Assembly (NCBI RefSeq): GCF_002007105.1
Contig: NZ_MVBC01000003.1
Coordinates: 1 to 64,000, forward strand
Source: Hymenobacter sp. CRA2
GTDB taxonomy: Bacteria > Bacteroidota > Bacteroidia > Cytophagales > Hymenobacteraceae
DNA: 64,000 nt
Direction of reading: 5' to 3'
The notes beneath the pieces were generated by a model, which saw nothing but the letters and a program-made list of their open reading frames with translations, made no database searches and had not been told where the DNA came from. Shown here in pieces: positions 52,500-63,857 of the stretch (position 1 is the stretch's first letter; each line of letters opens with the position of its first letter). Position numbers and translations under genes: made by a program.

Positions 52500-52850
52500 C
52501 TATTCCCATACCCCCCCGGGCAGAGGCTGAAACTCGGGATGCGCATCGGCGTGCTGCACCATGAGCCAGAAGTTGTGGGAGCTGGTTTTGCCCACCTGCC
52601 GGACGCCGGGGAAGCCGTACTGCCGCACGATGCGCTCTAGCACAGGCTGGTGGCGAGCATAGTTGGCCTTTTCCACATCCACCAAGTTGCGGCCCGCGCT
52701 GTCGGGCTGCTGGCGAAACATTTGCTGCATGGGCCACTGATCCACGTAGGCCAGGCTATCCAGCGTCTTGCTGAGGCGGGGGTATTGAAGTTGGGCGGCG
52801 GCCGGCAGGGAGCACGCGGCAGTCAGGAGTAGGATAAGCGGCAGCTTTAT
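52500..52850 (-). pseudogene. DUF6624-like protein remnant without a normal start codon
   Basis: A 116-codon frame, translated KLPLILLLTAACSLPAAAQ then LSKTLDSLAYVDQWPMQQMF, matches the start of DUF6624 proteins: signal peptide, then VRQVGKTSSHNFWLMVQHAD and HADAHPEFQ. The expected initiator position (52848-52850) reads ATA instead of ATG. After HPEFQ the frame diverges and stops after 7 residues, where family members continue for about 80 more residues. It is therefore a truncated, probably dead gene. A downstream GTG (52745) would give only an 81-residue piece. Confidence 0.7.
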
Positions 52851-52930
52851 GGGACGAGAATAATTATGGCTCTAGCAACGTGGGTAGCGGTCAAAAATAG
52901 GGGTTTACTTGCCCAAGCCTCCAATCATTT

Positions 52931-53032
52931 GTCATCCTGAGCTTGCGAAGGACCTTCTCACGTTCTATAGTAATTTACTGATGCCTGCCGTTCACGCGTG
53001 AGAAGGTCCTTCGGCTAGCGCCTCAGGATGGC
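52931..53032. repeat. REP-like repeat, copy 4, long hairpin
   Basis: A 102-bp element with inverted arms of about 32 and 36 bp: GTCATCCTGAGC ... GAAGGACCTTCTCACG (left) with CGTGAGAAGGTCCTTCGG ... CTCAGGATGGC (right). It shares the GTCAT-CTGAG start with copies 1 and 2. It would form a long imperfect hairpin in RNA or single-stranded DNA. Confidence 0.8.
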
Positions 53033-53100
53033 AATTCCGGAATTCATTCCCCCTTCCTTCTCTGGAGAGGAGGCCGTGCCCCGTGGGGGTCCCTTGAGGC

Positions 53101-53148
53101 GCAACGTCAGCACGCGAGATGTCTCGACTGCGCTCGACATGACGTGCT
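53101..53148. repeat. REP-like repeat, copy 5
   Basis: AGCACG at 53109-53114 pairs with CGTGCT at 53143-53148 around GAGATGTCTCGACTGCG. The core is shared with copies 3 and 6. Confidence 0.65.
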
Positions 53149-53238
53149 AGAGTTTTCACGAACCAGCCAACTACCCCTGCTCCATCCAAAACGCCCCATC
53201 TGCGCTAACTTCGCAGCGGACCCAATTCCCATCCCGCT

Positions 53239-56433
<3,195 letters not shown>

Positions 56434-56453
56434 GCCCCTTTCGCTTTAGGCAA

Positions 56454-56491
56454 AGCAGCGCCCGGTCCCGCAAGGCCGGGCGCGGCTGTTT
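56454..56491 (+). terminator. Terminator after the GH3 fusion gene
   Basis: GCGCCCGG/CCGGGCGC stem with AGC/GCT extension, followed by GTTTGT; 21 bases after the stop. Confidence 0.75.
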
Positions 56492-56722
56492 GTACAGACC
56501 AGTCCTAAGCAGGGATTCCGAAGCAATTCTCTTGCATCTATTATCCGCGCAAACAAAGCGTGACGTACCCAAGATGCGGAACGTACCCGTTTTCCGTCAG
56601 CGGCCATAAGACCAAACAGCTCGCTGCAACTTTATACCTCCCGAAGCACTCTTAGGCACAGCCCCCGCAATAAGTGAGGTGCGGCCCATGCTGCCTAGTC
56701 TCGCTCCTATCCCGACCCTGAT

Positions 56723-57382
56723 ATGCTACGCTCCGTATCCCTTTTCGCTTTAGCCACGGCCCTGCTCTTCTCCGCCTGCAGCCGCGACGAAACCAATGTG
56801 CCGCGCTTCAAGCTCACGGAAGAGCAGAAGCAGTGGAGCACGCCCTACCGCGACAACGCCGAGTGGCGCTTCGATGCAGGCCTGGGATACCAGCGCGTGT
56901 ACCGGGCCGAAGGCTTCGCAACGGAGGATTTTCGCTTTGTCGAGCACCACGCCCGGCGCGCCACCTACTACCGCGAGCAGCAGGCGGCCCAGCTCCAGCG
57001 CGTGGACTCGGTGTATCAGCCGGCCACCTCGATTGAGAACTACCGATACTTCATGCCGTTTGAGCTCCGCGCGGATGTAGCCCCGGAAACGCGCCGAAAC
57101 CCGGATTACGATGCGTTCGGGGCGACGCTGGTCTGGCACAACGCCGAGCTGAAGCTGCCATTGACCGAGCTAGCCAACGGCGAGGATCTGCCCACCGGCT
57201 GGACGCTGCACCCGACCTACACCGTCGGCGGTATCAGCTATACCAACGTGCTGGAATTCGTGCCCAGCACCTGGTTGTACCCGGCCAACGCAGCCTACAA
57301 TGCGGTGCAGGTTTTCTATTCCCGCGAGCGGGGCGTACTGCAGTTTAAGGAGCGCGGCGGCACCGTCTGGACGCGCCGGTAG
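56723..57382 (+). CDS. Hypothetical lipoprotein, paralogue of 61571-62230
   Basis: A 219-aa lipoprotein, signal ending LLFSACSRD (cysteine about 19). The mature protein begins with LTEEQKQWSTPYRDNAEWRF, mirrored by LSAPEQEWATPYRLGQEWRF in the paralogue at 61571; both end in SGAVWTRQ/GGTVWTRR and have 219 aa. Further shared pieces are RVYYTKENGVVRF/QVFYSRERGVLQF and LPTGW/LPTGV. No known domain. It stands alone, with the aldo/keto reductase gene 106 bases downstream. Confidence 0.8.
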   Translation: MLRSVSLFALATALLFSACSRDETNVPRFKLTEEQKQWSTPYRDNAEWRFDAGLGYQRVYRAEGFATEDFRFVEHHARRATYYREQQAAQLQRVDSVYQPATSIENYRYFMPFELRADVAPETRRNPDYDAFGATLVWHNAELKLPLTELANGEDLPTGWTLHPTYTVGGISYTNVLEFVPSTWLYPANAAYNAVQVFYSRERGVLQFKERGGTVWTRR

Positions 57383-57488
57383 CCACCTGCGTTTTGTGTT
57401 GCAGAAGCCGGGGTTTGTATACCCCCGCGGCGGTGAACGGGCCGGACCTTTGTCGGGCAAGACATTCACTTTAATTCTGCACCACACC

Positions 57489-58484
57489 ATGAACACCATC
57501 AAACGCGTCGCCTTGGGCAGCCAGGGCCTGGAAGTACCCGTGGAAGGGCTGGGCTGCATGGGCATGACCAGCGGCGTAAGCGGCATGAGCGTGTACGGCG
57601 AGGCCGACGAAGCCGAAAGCCTGGCCACCCTGCACCGCGCTCTGGAGCTGGGCATCAACCTGCTCGACACGGCCGACCTGTACGGCCCCTGGCACAACGA
57701 GCGGCTGGTGGGCCGCGCCATTGCCGGCCGCCGCCCGGAAGTCATCCTCGCCACCAAGTTCGGCTTCGAAGTCGACGACGCGGGCAACTGGACGGGCCAG
57801 CTCAACGGCCATCCCGACTACGCCCGCAAGTGCATCGAACGCTCCCTGCGCCACCTCGGCACCGACTATGTGGACCTCTACTACCTGCACCGCGCCGACC
57901 CGCAGGTGCCCATCGAGGAGAGCATCGGTGCGATGAGCCGCTTCGTGGAGGAAGGCAAGGTGCGCTACCTCGGCGTGTCGGAAACGCCGCCCGAGCTGCT
58001 GCGCCGGGCCCACGCCGTGCATCCCATCACGGCCCTGCAAACCGAATACTCGCTCTTCGACCGCGGCGTGGAGGAAACCGGCGCCCTGCAAGCGGCCCGG
58101 GAGCTGGGCATCGGCTTCGTGGGCTACTCGCCGCTGGGCCGCGGCTTTCTCTCCGGCGACATCAAAACGCCCGACGACTTCGAACCCAACGACTCGCGCC
58201 GCTTGTTTCCGCGCTACCAGGGCGAGAACTTCTACAAGAACCTGGAGCTGGTGAATAAGCTGAACGCGCTGGCCGCCACCAAAGGCGTCACCTCGGCGCA
58301 GCTCGCGCTGGCCTGGGTGCTGGCGCAGGACGTGGTGGCCATTCCGGGCACCAAGCGCCGCAAGTACCTGGAGCAAAACGTAGCGGCGGCCAGCCTGGAG
58401 CTGAGCGCGGCCGAGCTGGCCGAGCTGGAGACCATTATGCCGGTGGGCAGCGCGGCCGGCGAGGCGTACCCGGCCATGTTCTAA
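57489..58484 (+). CDS. Aldo/keto reductase
   Basis: A 331-aa NADPH-dependent oxidoreductase of the AKR superfamily. Catalytic Asp and Tyr in LLDTADLYGPWHNERLVGRAI (Asp, Tyr about 58-63), Lys in ATKFGFEV (about 88), His in DLYYLHRADP (about 121). The C-terminal NADP-binding motifs GTKRRKYLEQN fit the AKR7/13-like group. ATG 57489 is preceded by GACCTTTG (57445-57452), one mismatch from the -7 consensus. Substrate unknown. Confidence 0.95.
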   Translation: MNTIKRVALGSQGLEVPVEGLGCMGMTSGVSGMSVYGEADEAESLATLHRALELGINLLDTADLYGPWHNERLVGRAIAGRRPEVILATKFGFEVDDAGNWTGQLNGHPDYARKCIERSLRHLGTDYVDLYYLHRADPQVPIEESIGAMSRFVEEGKVRYLGVSETPPELLRRAHAVHPITALQTEYSLFDRGVEETGALQAARELGIGFVGYSPLGRGFLSGDIKTPDDFEPNDSRRLFPRYQGENFYKNLELVNKLNALAATKGVTSAQLALAWVLAQDVVAIPGTKRRKYLEQNVAAASLELSAAELAELETIMPVGSAAGEAYPAMF

Positions 58485-58543
58485 GGCATAAGCTTTTTGT
58501 GTTGGAAATGCCTCCCTGAGCGCCTATCCGGAAAGTCCAGGTC

Positions 58544-58648
58544 GTCATGCCGAGCGCAGCCGAGGTATCTCGCTGGCTAGTATGCTTCTCCTTGAGTTAC
58601 TATCGGGCATCAGCACGCGAGATGTCTCGACAAGCCCGACATGATGGC
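58544..58648. repeat. REP-like repeat, copy 6
   Basis: GTCATGCCGAGC ... GAGGTATCTCGC on the left and GCACGCGAGATGTCTCGAC ... GACATGATGGC on the right form inverted arms. The right arm matches copy 5 (GCACGCGAGATGTCTCGAC). Confidence 0.7.
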
Positions 58649-58682
58649 CTATTTCAGCCGGTGCCGCTTTGGCGGGTAGGCG

Positions 58683-58860
58683 CTAAGCGCTTAGGATCAG
58701 GTTTCCGTTTGGACAATGCTCCCCTAAGCGCTTAGGATCGGGGTTTCCGTTTGGACAATGCTCCCCTAAGCGCTTAGGGGAGCATTGCCAGTCGCGCAGC
58801 GCTTGGCTAGGGCCTTAGGGGCGCGTTGCCGATTGGGAAATGCCCCGCTAAGCTTGTAGG
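58683..58860. repeat. Tandem palindromic array with 41-42-bp period
   Basis: Unit 1 (58683-58723) and unit 2 (58724-58765) are nearly identical: each starts with the perfect palindrome CTAAGCGCTTAG, then GATC-GG-TTTCCGTTTGGACAATGCTCCC. Unit 3 begins the same way at 58766 but then runs into the reverse complement, giving a 32-bp perfect palindrome (58756-58787). Decayed copies continue to about 58860 (CTTAGGGGCGCGTTGCC, AATGCCCCGCTAAGC). No promoter or ORF. Confidence 0.8.
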
Positions 58861-58968
58861 CAGGCGTTTGCCGAACTCCCGGGCCGGCGTTATTGGCTGC
58901 GCGGCCAAAGCGCCGGCGGATACGACATAAGCGCCCGATGGCGTACTTGCCAGCCTAACGAAACGACA

Positions 58969-59847
58969 ATGGACTATTCGGTTGGCTACTGCGCCCTGGA
59001 AGTAACGGATGCGGCGCTAGGCCTCACTTTCCCGCTGGCGGTGCTCTACCCCACGGATGCGCCCGCTGCCCCTGCCAGCGTGGGCATGTACACCCTGAAC
59101 GTAGCCGCCGACGCGCCTGTGTCAGCCGGGCTTTTTCCGCTGGTGCTCCTCTCACACGGCACCGGCGGCTCGGGTCTGGTGTACCGCTCGCTGGCTTATT
59201 ACCTAGCCCAGCACGGCTTCGTGGTGGGCTTGCCCGAGCACCCGCACAACAACCGTAACGACAACAGCTGGGCCAATACCCTGCCGAACCTGGAGGCCCG
59301 CCCCCGCCACCTGCAGCTCGCCCTCGACGCCCTGCTTGCCGACACCCGTTTGGCCTCCGTCCTCAAGCCGGACGCCGTAGCCCTCATCGGCCACTCGCTC
59401 GGCGGCTACACCGCCCTAGCTCTGGCCGGCGGCCAGCCCGTGGTGCCGCCGCAGTGGACGCCCGACGATAAGCCGCATCCGATATCCGTGCCGGCAGCCG
59501 ATGGGCGCGTGAAAGCCCTGGTGCTGCTGGCTCCGGCCGTGCCCTGGTTTCAGGCCGAAGGCAGCCTGCGGCAAGTGGAAGTACCAGTTCTGTTGGCCGT
59601 CGGGGAGCAGGATGAACACACGCCACCACAGCAGGCCCAAATCGTGGTGCGCGGTGTGGCCGACGCGGCTTCGGTCGACTTCCGGGTTATTCCCAACGCG
59701 GGGCACTTTGCCTTTCTGACGCCGTTTCCGCCGGCGCGGGTGAGCCCGGCGTTTCCGCCCTCGCAGGACCCGCCCGGCTTCGGCCGGGCGCGCTTCCACG
59801 AGGCGTTTTTCCCCGAAGTGCGTGCTTTTCTGGCCCGTTATACCTGA
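58969..59847 (+). CDS. Alpha/beta-hydrolase (dienelactone hydrolase / PAF-acetylhydrolase-like)
   Basis: A 292-aa cytoplasmic hydrolase. Motifs: LSHGTGGSGLVYRSLAYYLA (oxyanion loop, about 62-81), ALIGHSLGGYTALA (nucleophile Ser in GHSLGG, about 144), LLAVGEQDEHTPP (acid) and IPNAGHFAFLTPF (His). Resembles the predicted dienelactone hydrolase group. It is followed 17 bases later by the AraC regulator, which probably controls it, and preceded by the palindromic array. Confidence 0.9.
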   Translation: MDYSVGYCALEVTDAALGLTFPLAVLYPTDAPAAPASVGMYTLNVAADAPVSAGLFPLVLLSHGTGGSGLVYRSLAYYLAQHGFVVGLPEHPHNNRNDNSWANTLPNLEARPRHLQLALDALLADTRLASVLKPDAVALIGHSLGGYTALALAGGQPVVPPQWTPDDKPHPISVPAADGRVKALVLLAPAVPWFQAEGSLRQVEVPVLLAVGEQDEHTPPQQAQIVVRGVADAASVDFRVIPNAGHFAFLTPFPPARVSPAFPPSQDPPGFGRARFHEAFFPEVRAFLARYT

Positions 59848-59864
59848 AAGCCTGTTAGTAGCTT

Positions 59865-60782
59865 ATGAAACCTGCCGCCCAGCCTTTCCGCCTGCTCGCC
59901 TCGGTGAGCGACTTCACGGTGCACTTCGGCTTTCCGCCCCCGCTGCACCCGATGTTCACGGTCATCGATTTGGCCAATCACCGCACCCCGCCCCCGATGC
60001 AGGGCGCGGCACTGCGGCAGCTCTACATCATTTCGCTGAAAAAAGGCCTGAAAGGGCAGCTGCGGTACGGTCGGCAGGCCTACGATTTCAGCCAGGGCGT
60101 GCTGGGCTTCTACGCCCCGGGGCAGCTCTGCGAAGGCAACGACTCGCTCGACCTCTCCGAAATGAGCGGCTGGATGCTGGTGTTTCACCCCGACTTGCTG
60201 CTGCGGCACCCGCTGGCCCGCAACATCACCACCTACGGTTTCTTTTCCTACGAAGTGCACGAGGCCCTGCACCTTTCGGCGGCGGAAGAACAGATGCTCG
60301 ACGGGCTCATTAACAGCCTGCGGCAGGAACACGCGCAGCCCGTTGATGCCTTCACCCAGGACGTGCTCGTGTCGCAGCTCGACGTGCTGCTGAGCTACGC
60401 CAACCGCTTCTACCACCGGCAGTTTCTGACGCGCCGCGCGGCCGAGCACGACCTGCTTACCCGCTTCGAGGCGCTGCTGACGGCGTACTTCAACCAGGAA
60501 AACGCCGAACAGCCGCTGCCCACGGTGCAGTACTTCGCCGACGCGCTGCACGTGTCGCCGGCCTACCTGAGCGACATGCTGCGTGCCCTCACCGGCCAAA
60601 ACACCCAGCAGCACATTCATCAGGCCCTGATTGCCAAAGCCAAGCTGCTGCTGCGCGGCACGGCCCTGAGCATCAACGAAACGGCGTACCAGCTGGGCTT
60701 CGAGTACCCGCAGTACTTCAGCCGGCTTTTCAAAAGCAAGACCGGCCTCACGCCCGCGGCGTTTCGGCTGTCGGTGCATTAG
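59865..60782 (+). CDS. AraC-family transcriptional regulator
   Basis: A 305-aa regulator. N-terminal cupin-like sensory domain (about 30-180), then a C-terminal AraC DNA-binding domain (about 205-305): first helix-turn-helix VQYFADALHVSPAYLSDML, second ISINETAYQLGFEYPQYFSRLFKSKTG (in parts), matching the AraC signature with the final TPAAFR. Directly follows the hydrolase gene, so it may regulate it. Convergent with the DUF2059 gene. Confidence 0.93.
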   Translation: MKPAAQPFRLLASVSDFTVHFGFPPPLHPMFTVIDLANHRTPPPMQGAALRQLYIISLKKGLKGQLRYGRQAYDFSQGVLGFYAPGQLCEGNDSLDLSEMSGWMLVFHPDLLLRHPLARNITTYGFFSYEVHEALHLSAAEEQMLDGLINSLRQEHAQPVDAFTQDVLVSQLDVLLSYANRFYHRQFLTRRAAEHDLLTRFEALLTAYFNQENAEQPLPTVQYFADALHVSPAYLSDMLRALTGQNTQQHIHQALIAKAKLLLRGTALSINETAYQLGFEYPQYFSRLFKSKTGLTPAAFRLSVH

Positions 60783-60789
60783 GCCCGGG

Positions 60790-60803
60790 CCGCACCGGTG
60801 CGG
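60790..60803. terminator. Short perfect palindrome between convergent genes
   Basis: CCGCACCGGTGCGG, a 14-bp perfect palindrome between the AraC stop (60782) and the DUF2059 stop (60826). It may terminate transcription; no strong T tract. Confidence 0.4.
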
Positions 60804-60825
60804 GGTGTTTCGGCGGTGCAGGAGG

Positions 60826-61311
60826 CTACTCCTGCACCACTTTCATTTTGTTCATGATGGCCTGCTGCAGCTCGGGCATGTGCTCCTGCATGCGACGCTG
60901 CCCGATTTCGATGCCGGCGCCCATCAGCGTGCCCTGCTTACCCACAAACTTCTGCCCCGTGGAGGAGGCGTAGAACTTCTTGAGGTCCTTCAACTCCTTT
61001 TCCGAAAACTCGCGGGCGTACAGATCCACCATGTCGTCCTTGAGCGAAGCCCAGCTCATGTACTTGGTGAGGAAGCTGCGCATTTCGGTTTCCACGGGCT
61101 TCAGCTCGGGGCGCTGCACCAGCTGGGCCGTCACCATCTGGTCGAGGGCGTTGTCGGTGGTTTTCTCCATCTGCATCACGGTCAGCAGCTCTTCGGCGGC
61201 TTTGCGTTGGGGGGCGGGCACCGGCGCCGTGCTGGCCGAAGCCGTAGTTTGGGCCGAGGCGGCCGGGGCGGCTAGCAGCAAGCCAGCGGCGAGGATGAGC
61301 AACTGTTTCAT
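60826..61311 (-). CDS. DUF2059-family exported protein
   Basis: A 161-aa exported protein. The signal peptide is MKQLLILAAGLLLAAPAASAQ. The DUF2059 domain is visible in the middle: YAREFSEKELKDLKKFYASSTGQKFV (about 100-125, in parts) with the conserved helix-turn FSE-EL--L--FY-S-TG. Function of the family is unknown; it is found in the periplasm. ATG 61311 begins the signal peptide. Confidence 0.9.
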   Translation of the reverse strand: MKQLLILAAGLLLAAPAASAQTTASASTAPVPAPQRKAAEELLTVMQMEKTTDNALDQMVTAQLVQRPELKPVETEMRSFLTKYMSWASLKDDMVDLYAREFSEKELKDLKKFYASSTGQKFVGKQGTLMGAGIEIGQRRMQEHMPELQQAIMNKMKVVQE

Positions 61312-61570
61312 ACCTGCTGGTACGGGAGCCGGCCGCAAATGGCCGTAGGGCCGAACCGGTAAGCAACCTTTTGGATCGGGCTGGTATCTGTACCAGTGAA
61401 TTCCGCCCGCGCAGCGCCTCGCTTATTCGGCGCGCCGACGGCGGACATTAGGCCTTTCGTATTCTGGCTACCACATGGTTATGCGATTTACACGCGCTGC
61501 GCTACGCCCCATCTTTGCATCGTTGGCTTGCTGCGGCGGCCAGCCTGCCACCCCGCTCCTGCCTTCTGCC

Positions 61571-62230
61571 ATGAAAACCGTCTTTACCCTGTTGCTGCCA
61601 GCCACCGCCAGCCTGCTCCTCTCCAGCTGCAATACCGGCCTTGTGCCCGGGCTTGATCAACAGGAACAAGAACTGCCGCAGTACCAGCTCAGCGCCCCCG
61701 AGCAGGAATGGGCCACGCCCTACCGCCTGGGGCAGGAATGGCGCTTCCGCAACGAGCAGGGCTACGAGCGGCGCTACCAGGTGAAAGGCCTGTCGGACCA
61801 GCAGCTGCCGGGCCTGGTCACGGGCACTAAGCGCGTGGGCTACTACCAGCAGGGCCTCGGGGCCCGCCTGGAGCGCGTGGATTCCAGCTACGTAATGCGG
61901 GCCGACAACGTGCAGTACACCGCCCGCTTTAGCATGACGGCTGCCATACCCAAGGCCGCGCAGCATGAGCCGGCAGCCTCCGCCCAGCTCGATTGGGGCG
62001 GGGTGCACCTGGCCCTGCCCGCCGCCGACGATTTTGCGCACCTGCCCACGGGCGTGCGCCTGTTGCCCACGGCCCGGTTTGGCGGCCGCACCTACTCGAA
62101 TGTATTGGAGTACGCCCGCATGGAGCCCCAGGCCCCCGGCCAGTGGCAACTGCGGCGGGTGTACTACACGAAGGAAAACGGCGTCGTGCGCTTCGAGGAA
62201 GTGAGCGGCGCCGTCTGGACGCGGCAGTAA
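61571..62230 (+). CDS. Hypothetical lipoprotein, paralogue of 56723-57382
   Basis: A 219-aa lipoprotein, signal ending SLLLSSCNTG (cysteine about 20). Same length and same overall layout as the protein at 56723: LSAPEQEWATPYRLGQEWRF near residue 40, RRVYYTKENGVVRFEEVSG near the end and the C-terminal VWTRQ. The two genes lie about 4.8 kb apart. No domain is recognised. Start ATG 61571 begins the signal peptide. A terminator-like hairpin follows. Confidence 0.8.
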   Translation: MKTVFTLLLPATASLLLSSCNTGLVPGLDQQEQELPQYQLSAPEQEWATPYRLGQEWRFRNEQGYERRYQVKGLSDQQLPGLVTGTKRVGYYQQGLGARLERVDSSYVMRADNVQYTARFSMTAAIPKAAQHEPAASAQLDWGGVHLALPAADDFAHLPTGVRLLPTARFGGRTYSNVLEYARMEPQAPGQWQLRRVYYTKENGVVRFEEVSGAVWTRQ

Positions 62231-62264
62231 CGGCCGCGTTCGAATGGTGAGTGAAAATGGTGAA

Positions 62265-62297
62265 GCAGGCGGCACCCCTTGGGGCCGCCCGCTTTGC
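62265..62297 (+). terminator. Hairpin after the 219-aa lipoprotein gene
   Basis: GCAGGCGGC/GCCGCCCGC stem (one mismatch), then CTTTGCGTTT. 34 bases after the stop. Confidence 0.6.
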
Positions 62298-62568
62298 GTT
62301 TAGGCCTGTAGGTTCTTGGCCGGATTGGGTGCGAAAAAGGCCGATAGGTGGGGCACAAGGCCAGGCACCAGCAGGCGCAATAAACAGAACGCCCCGTCCC
62401 ATCACGATTGGGCTACCGGCTATTGAAATATACCCAGCGGAAAAGCACTACAATTAATTCCTGCTCAACGCTATTAAATCCTCGTTATCTTCCAAATTAT
62501 GAATAACTTGTGCCGCCCAAACTGCGGGCATGGTCTATTTCTCTTCTTTTACCTTCTATTGCACGCCT
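62298..62568. other. Gene-free spacer
   Basis: About 270 bp before the last gene. The part 62430-62520 is AT-rich and probably holds its promoter, but no consensus element is clear. Confidence 0.4.
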
Positions 62569-63774
62569 ATGCGCGCTACTTCTACCCTTCTTGGAATTGC
62601 CCTGTTGCTATCCGCCGCTGCGAAGGCTCAGAGTATTGATCCACAAAAAATCACCTTCGACTACGTGCGCTTGCCGCTGGTAGCCGTGCCCGCCGGCACC
62701 CACACCTTCATGCCCGAGGTAGTGCTGCGCTACGAAGACGCCGTGAAGCAGCAAAAGGCTGACCGCGAGCAAGCCGTCACCGACGCCAAAGCCAAGGCGG
62801 AAAAAGAGAAACAGGAGTACAAGGCGCAGTCGTTTGGCGCCAAGGCCCTGAACCGCATCGTACTTGATGAGCGTAAGCCCGGCGACGCCGTCATCCCGCC
62901 CGCCGACTACACCGCGCAGGTGTACGACGCCAAGACCCTGGCCTCGACGTACGTGAGCCTGAGCGGCCTGCAACGGGCGCAGGGCACCGACGGTGACCTG
63001 CGCGTTACGGTGAGCGTTGATGGCTTCACGCAGGGCCCCATCACCCCGCTGGCGGTGCAGGGCACCCAGGTAAAGCTGGGCGGAGTATCCACGGGCGACG
63101 GTATCCGGCACGCCTACGAAGTGTCGTATAAGCTGCCCATCGCGGTGAAGGTGACGGCCAAGGACGGCACCGTGCTCCTCGACGAACTGGTGGAAGCCAC
63201 CAACACCTACACCAAAGCCAAAACCGAAGCTTTTGCCACGGAGGAAGGCCTGAACAAGTACTGGCGCGCCAACCAGAATGCTTTCATGCGCCAGCTGGAC
63301 GAGACGCAGCTGAAGGCCAACATGAAGCTGGCCACCGAGTACCTGGATAACAAGCTCGGCCAACGCCCCGTCACCCGCAACACCTCCATCGTGGTGGTAA
63401 CGGACAAGAAAGTCAACTACGACGAATTCCCGCAGGCCTATGAGAAGGCCCTGATGGGCTACAAGCTGCTGGCCGACCCGAGCCGCACCGCCGACGCCCA
63501 AAAGCAGATCGGCGAAGCCATAGCGCTGTGGAATAAGGCGCTGGCCGAGTCGAACCCCAAGGACAAGAAAGCCCGCATCGACGAAAAGGTAACCGCCGCC
63601 ACGCTCTTCAACGCCGCCGAGGCCAACCTGTGGCTCAACAACTTCGACGAAGCCGAGCGGCTGCTGGCCAAGCTGAAGCTGCTGGACATCTCGCGCTACA
63701 ACGAGCTGGCCAAGGAGCTGAGCGTGGTGGTGCAGGACCAGCGCACCCGCTACACCGTCAACAAGAAAAGCTAA
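62569..63774 (+). CDS. Hypothetical secreted protein with TPR-like C-terminal half
   Basis: A 401-aa exported protein. Signal peptide (MRATSTLLGIALLLSAAAKAQ), a first domain that is beta-rich, an Lys/Glu/Gln-rich coiled-coil-like stretch (EDAVKQQKADREQAVTDAKA, about 55-80, in part), and a C-terminal helical region with TPR-like repeats (AATLFNAAEANLWLNNFDEAERLLAKL, in part). I do not recognise a named family. The start at ATG 62569 begins the signal peptide. A strong terminator follows. Confidence 0.8.
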   Translation: MRATSTLLGIALLLSAAAKAQSIDPQKITFDYVRLPLVAVPAGTHTFMPEVVLRYEDAVKQQKADREQAVTDAKAKAEKEKQEYKAQSFGAKALNRIVLDERKPGDAVIPPADYTAQVYDAKTLASTYVSLSGLQRAQGTDGDLRVTVSVDGFTQGPITPLAVQGTQVKLGGVSTGDGIRHAYEVSYKLPIAVKVTAKDGTVLLDELVEATNTYTKAKTEAFATEEGLNKYWRANQNAFMRQLDETQLKANMKLATEYLDNKLGQRPVTRNTSIVVVTDKKVNYDEFPQAYEKALMGYKLLADPSRTADAQKQIGEAIALWNKALAESNPKDKKARIDEKVTAATLFNAAEANLWLNNFDEAERLLAKLKLLDISRYNELAKELSVVVQDQRTRYTVNKKS

Positions 63775-63819
63775 GCCTGCGGCGGCGCCCTGCACCGCCA
63801 GCTGCTTGGTAATTCCAGC

Positions 63820-63857
63820 AAAGACGTCCCGGCCATACGGCCGGGACGTCTTTGCTT
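63820..63857 (+). terminator. Terminator after the last gene
   Basis: AAAGACGTCCCGGCC pairs with GGCCGGGACGTCTTT around ATAC, then GCTTAT. 45 bases after the stop. Confidence 0.92.

Larger units (their letters stand above)
52851..53238. other. Spacer with two REP-like elements
   Basis: Includes the REP-like elements at 52931-53032 and 53101-53148. A TAACTTCG element at 53206-53213 could be the -7 variant for the GH3 fusion gene. No ORF or RNA gene seen. Confidence 0.5.

Noticed and set aside
58683-58860. Tandem repeat considered as a CRISPR array
   Set aside because: The units are contiguous without unique spacers, and no cas genes are near; the copies are palindromic and decaying.
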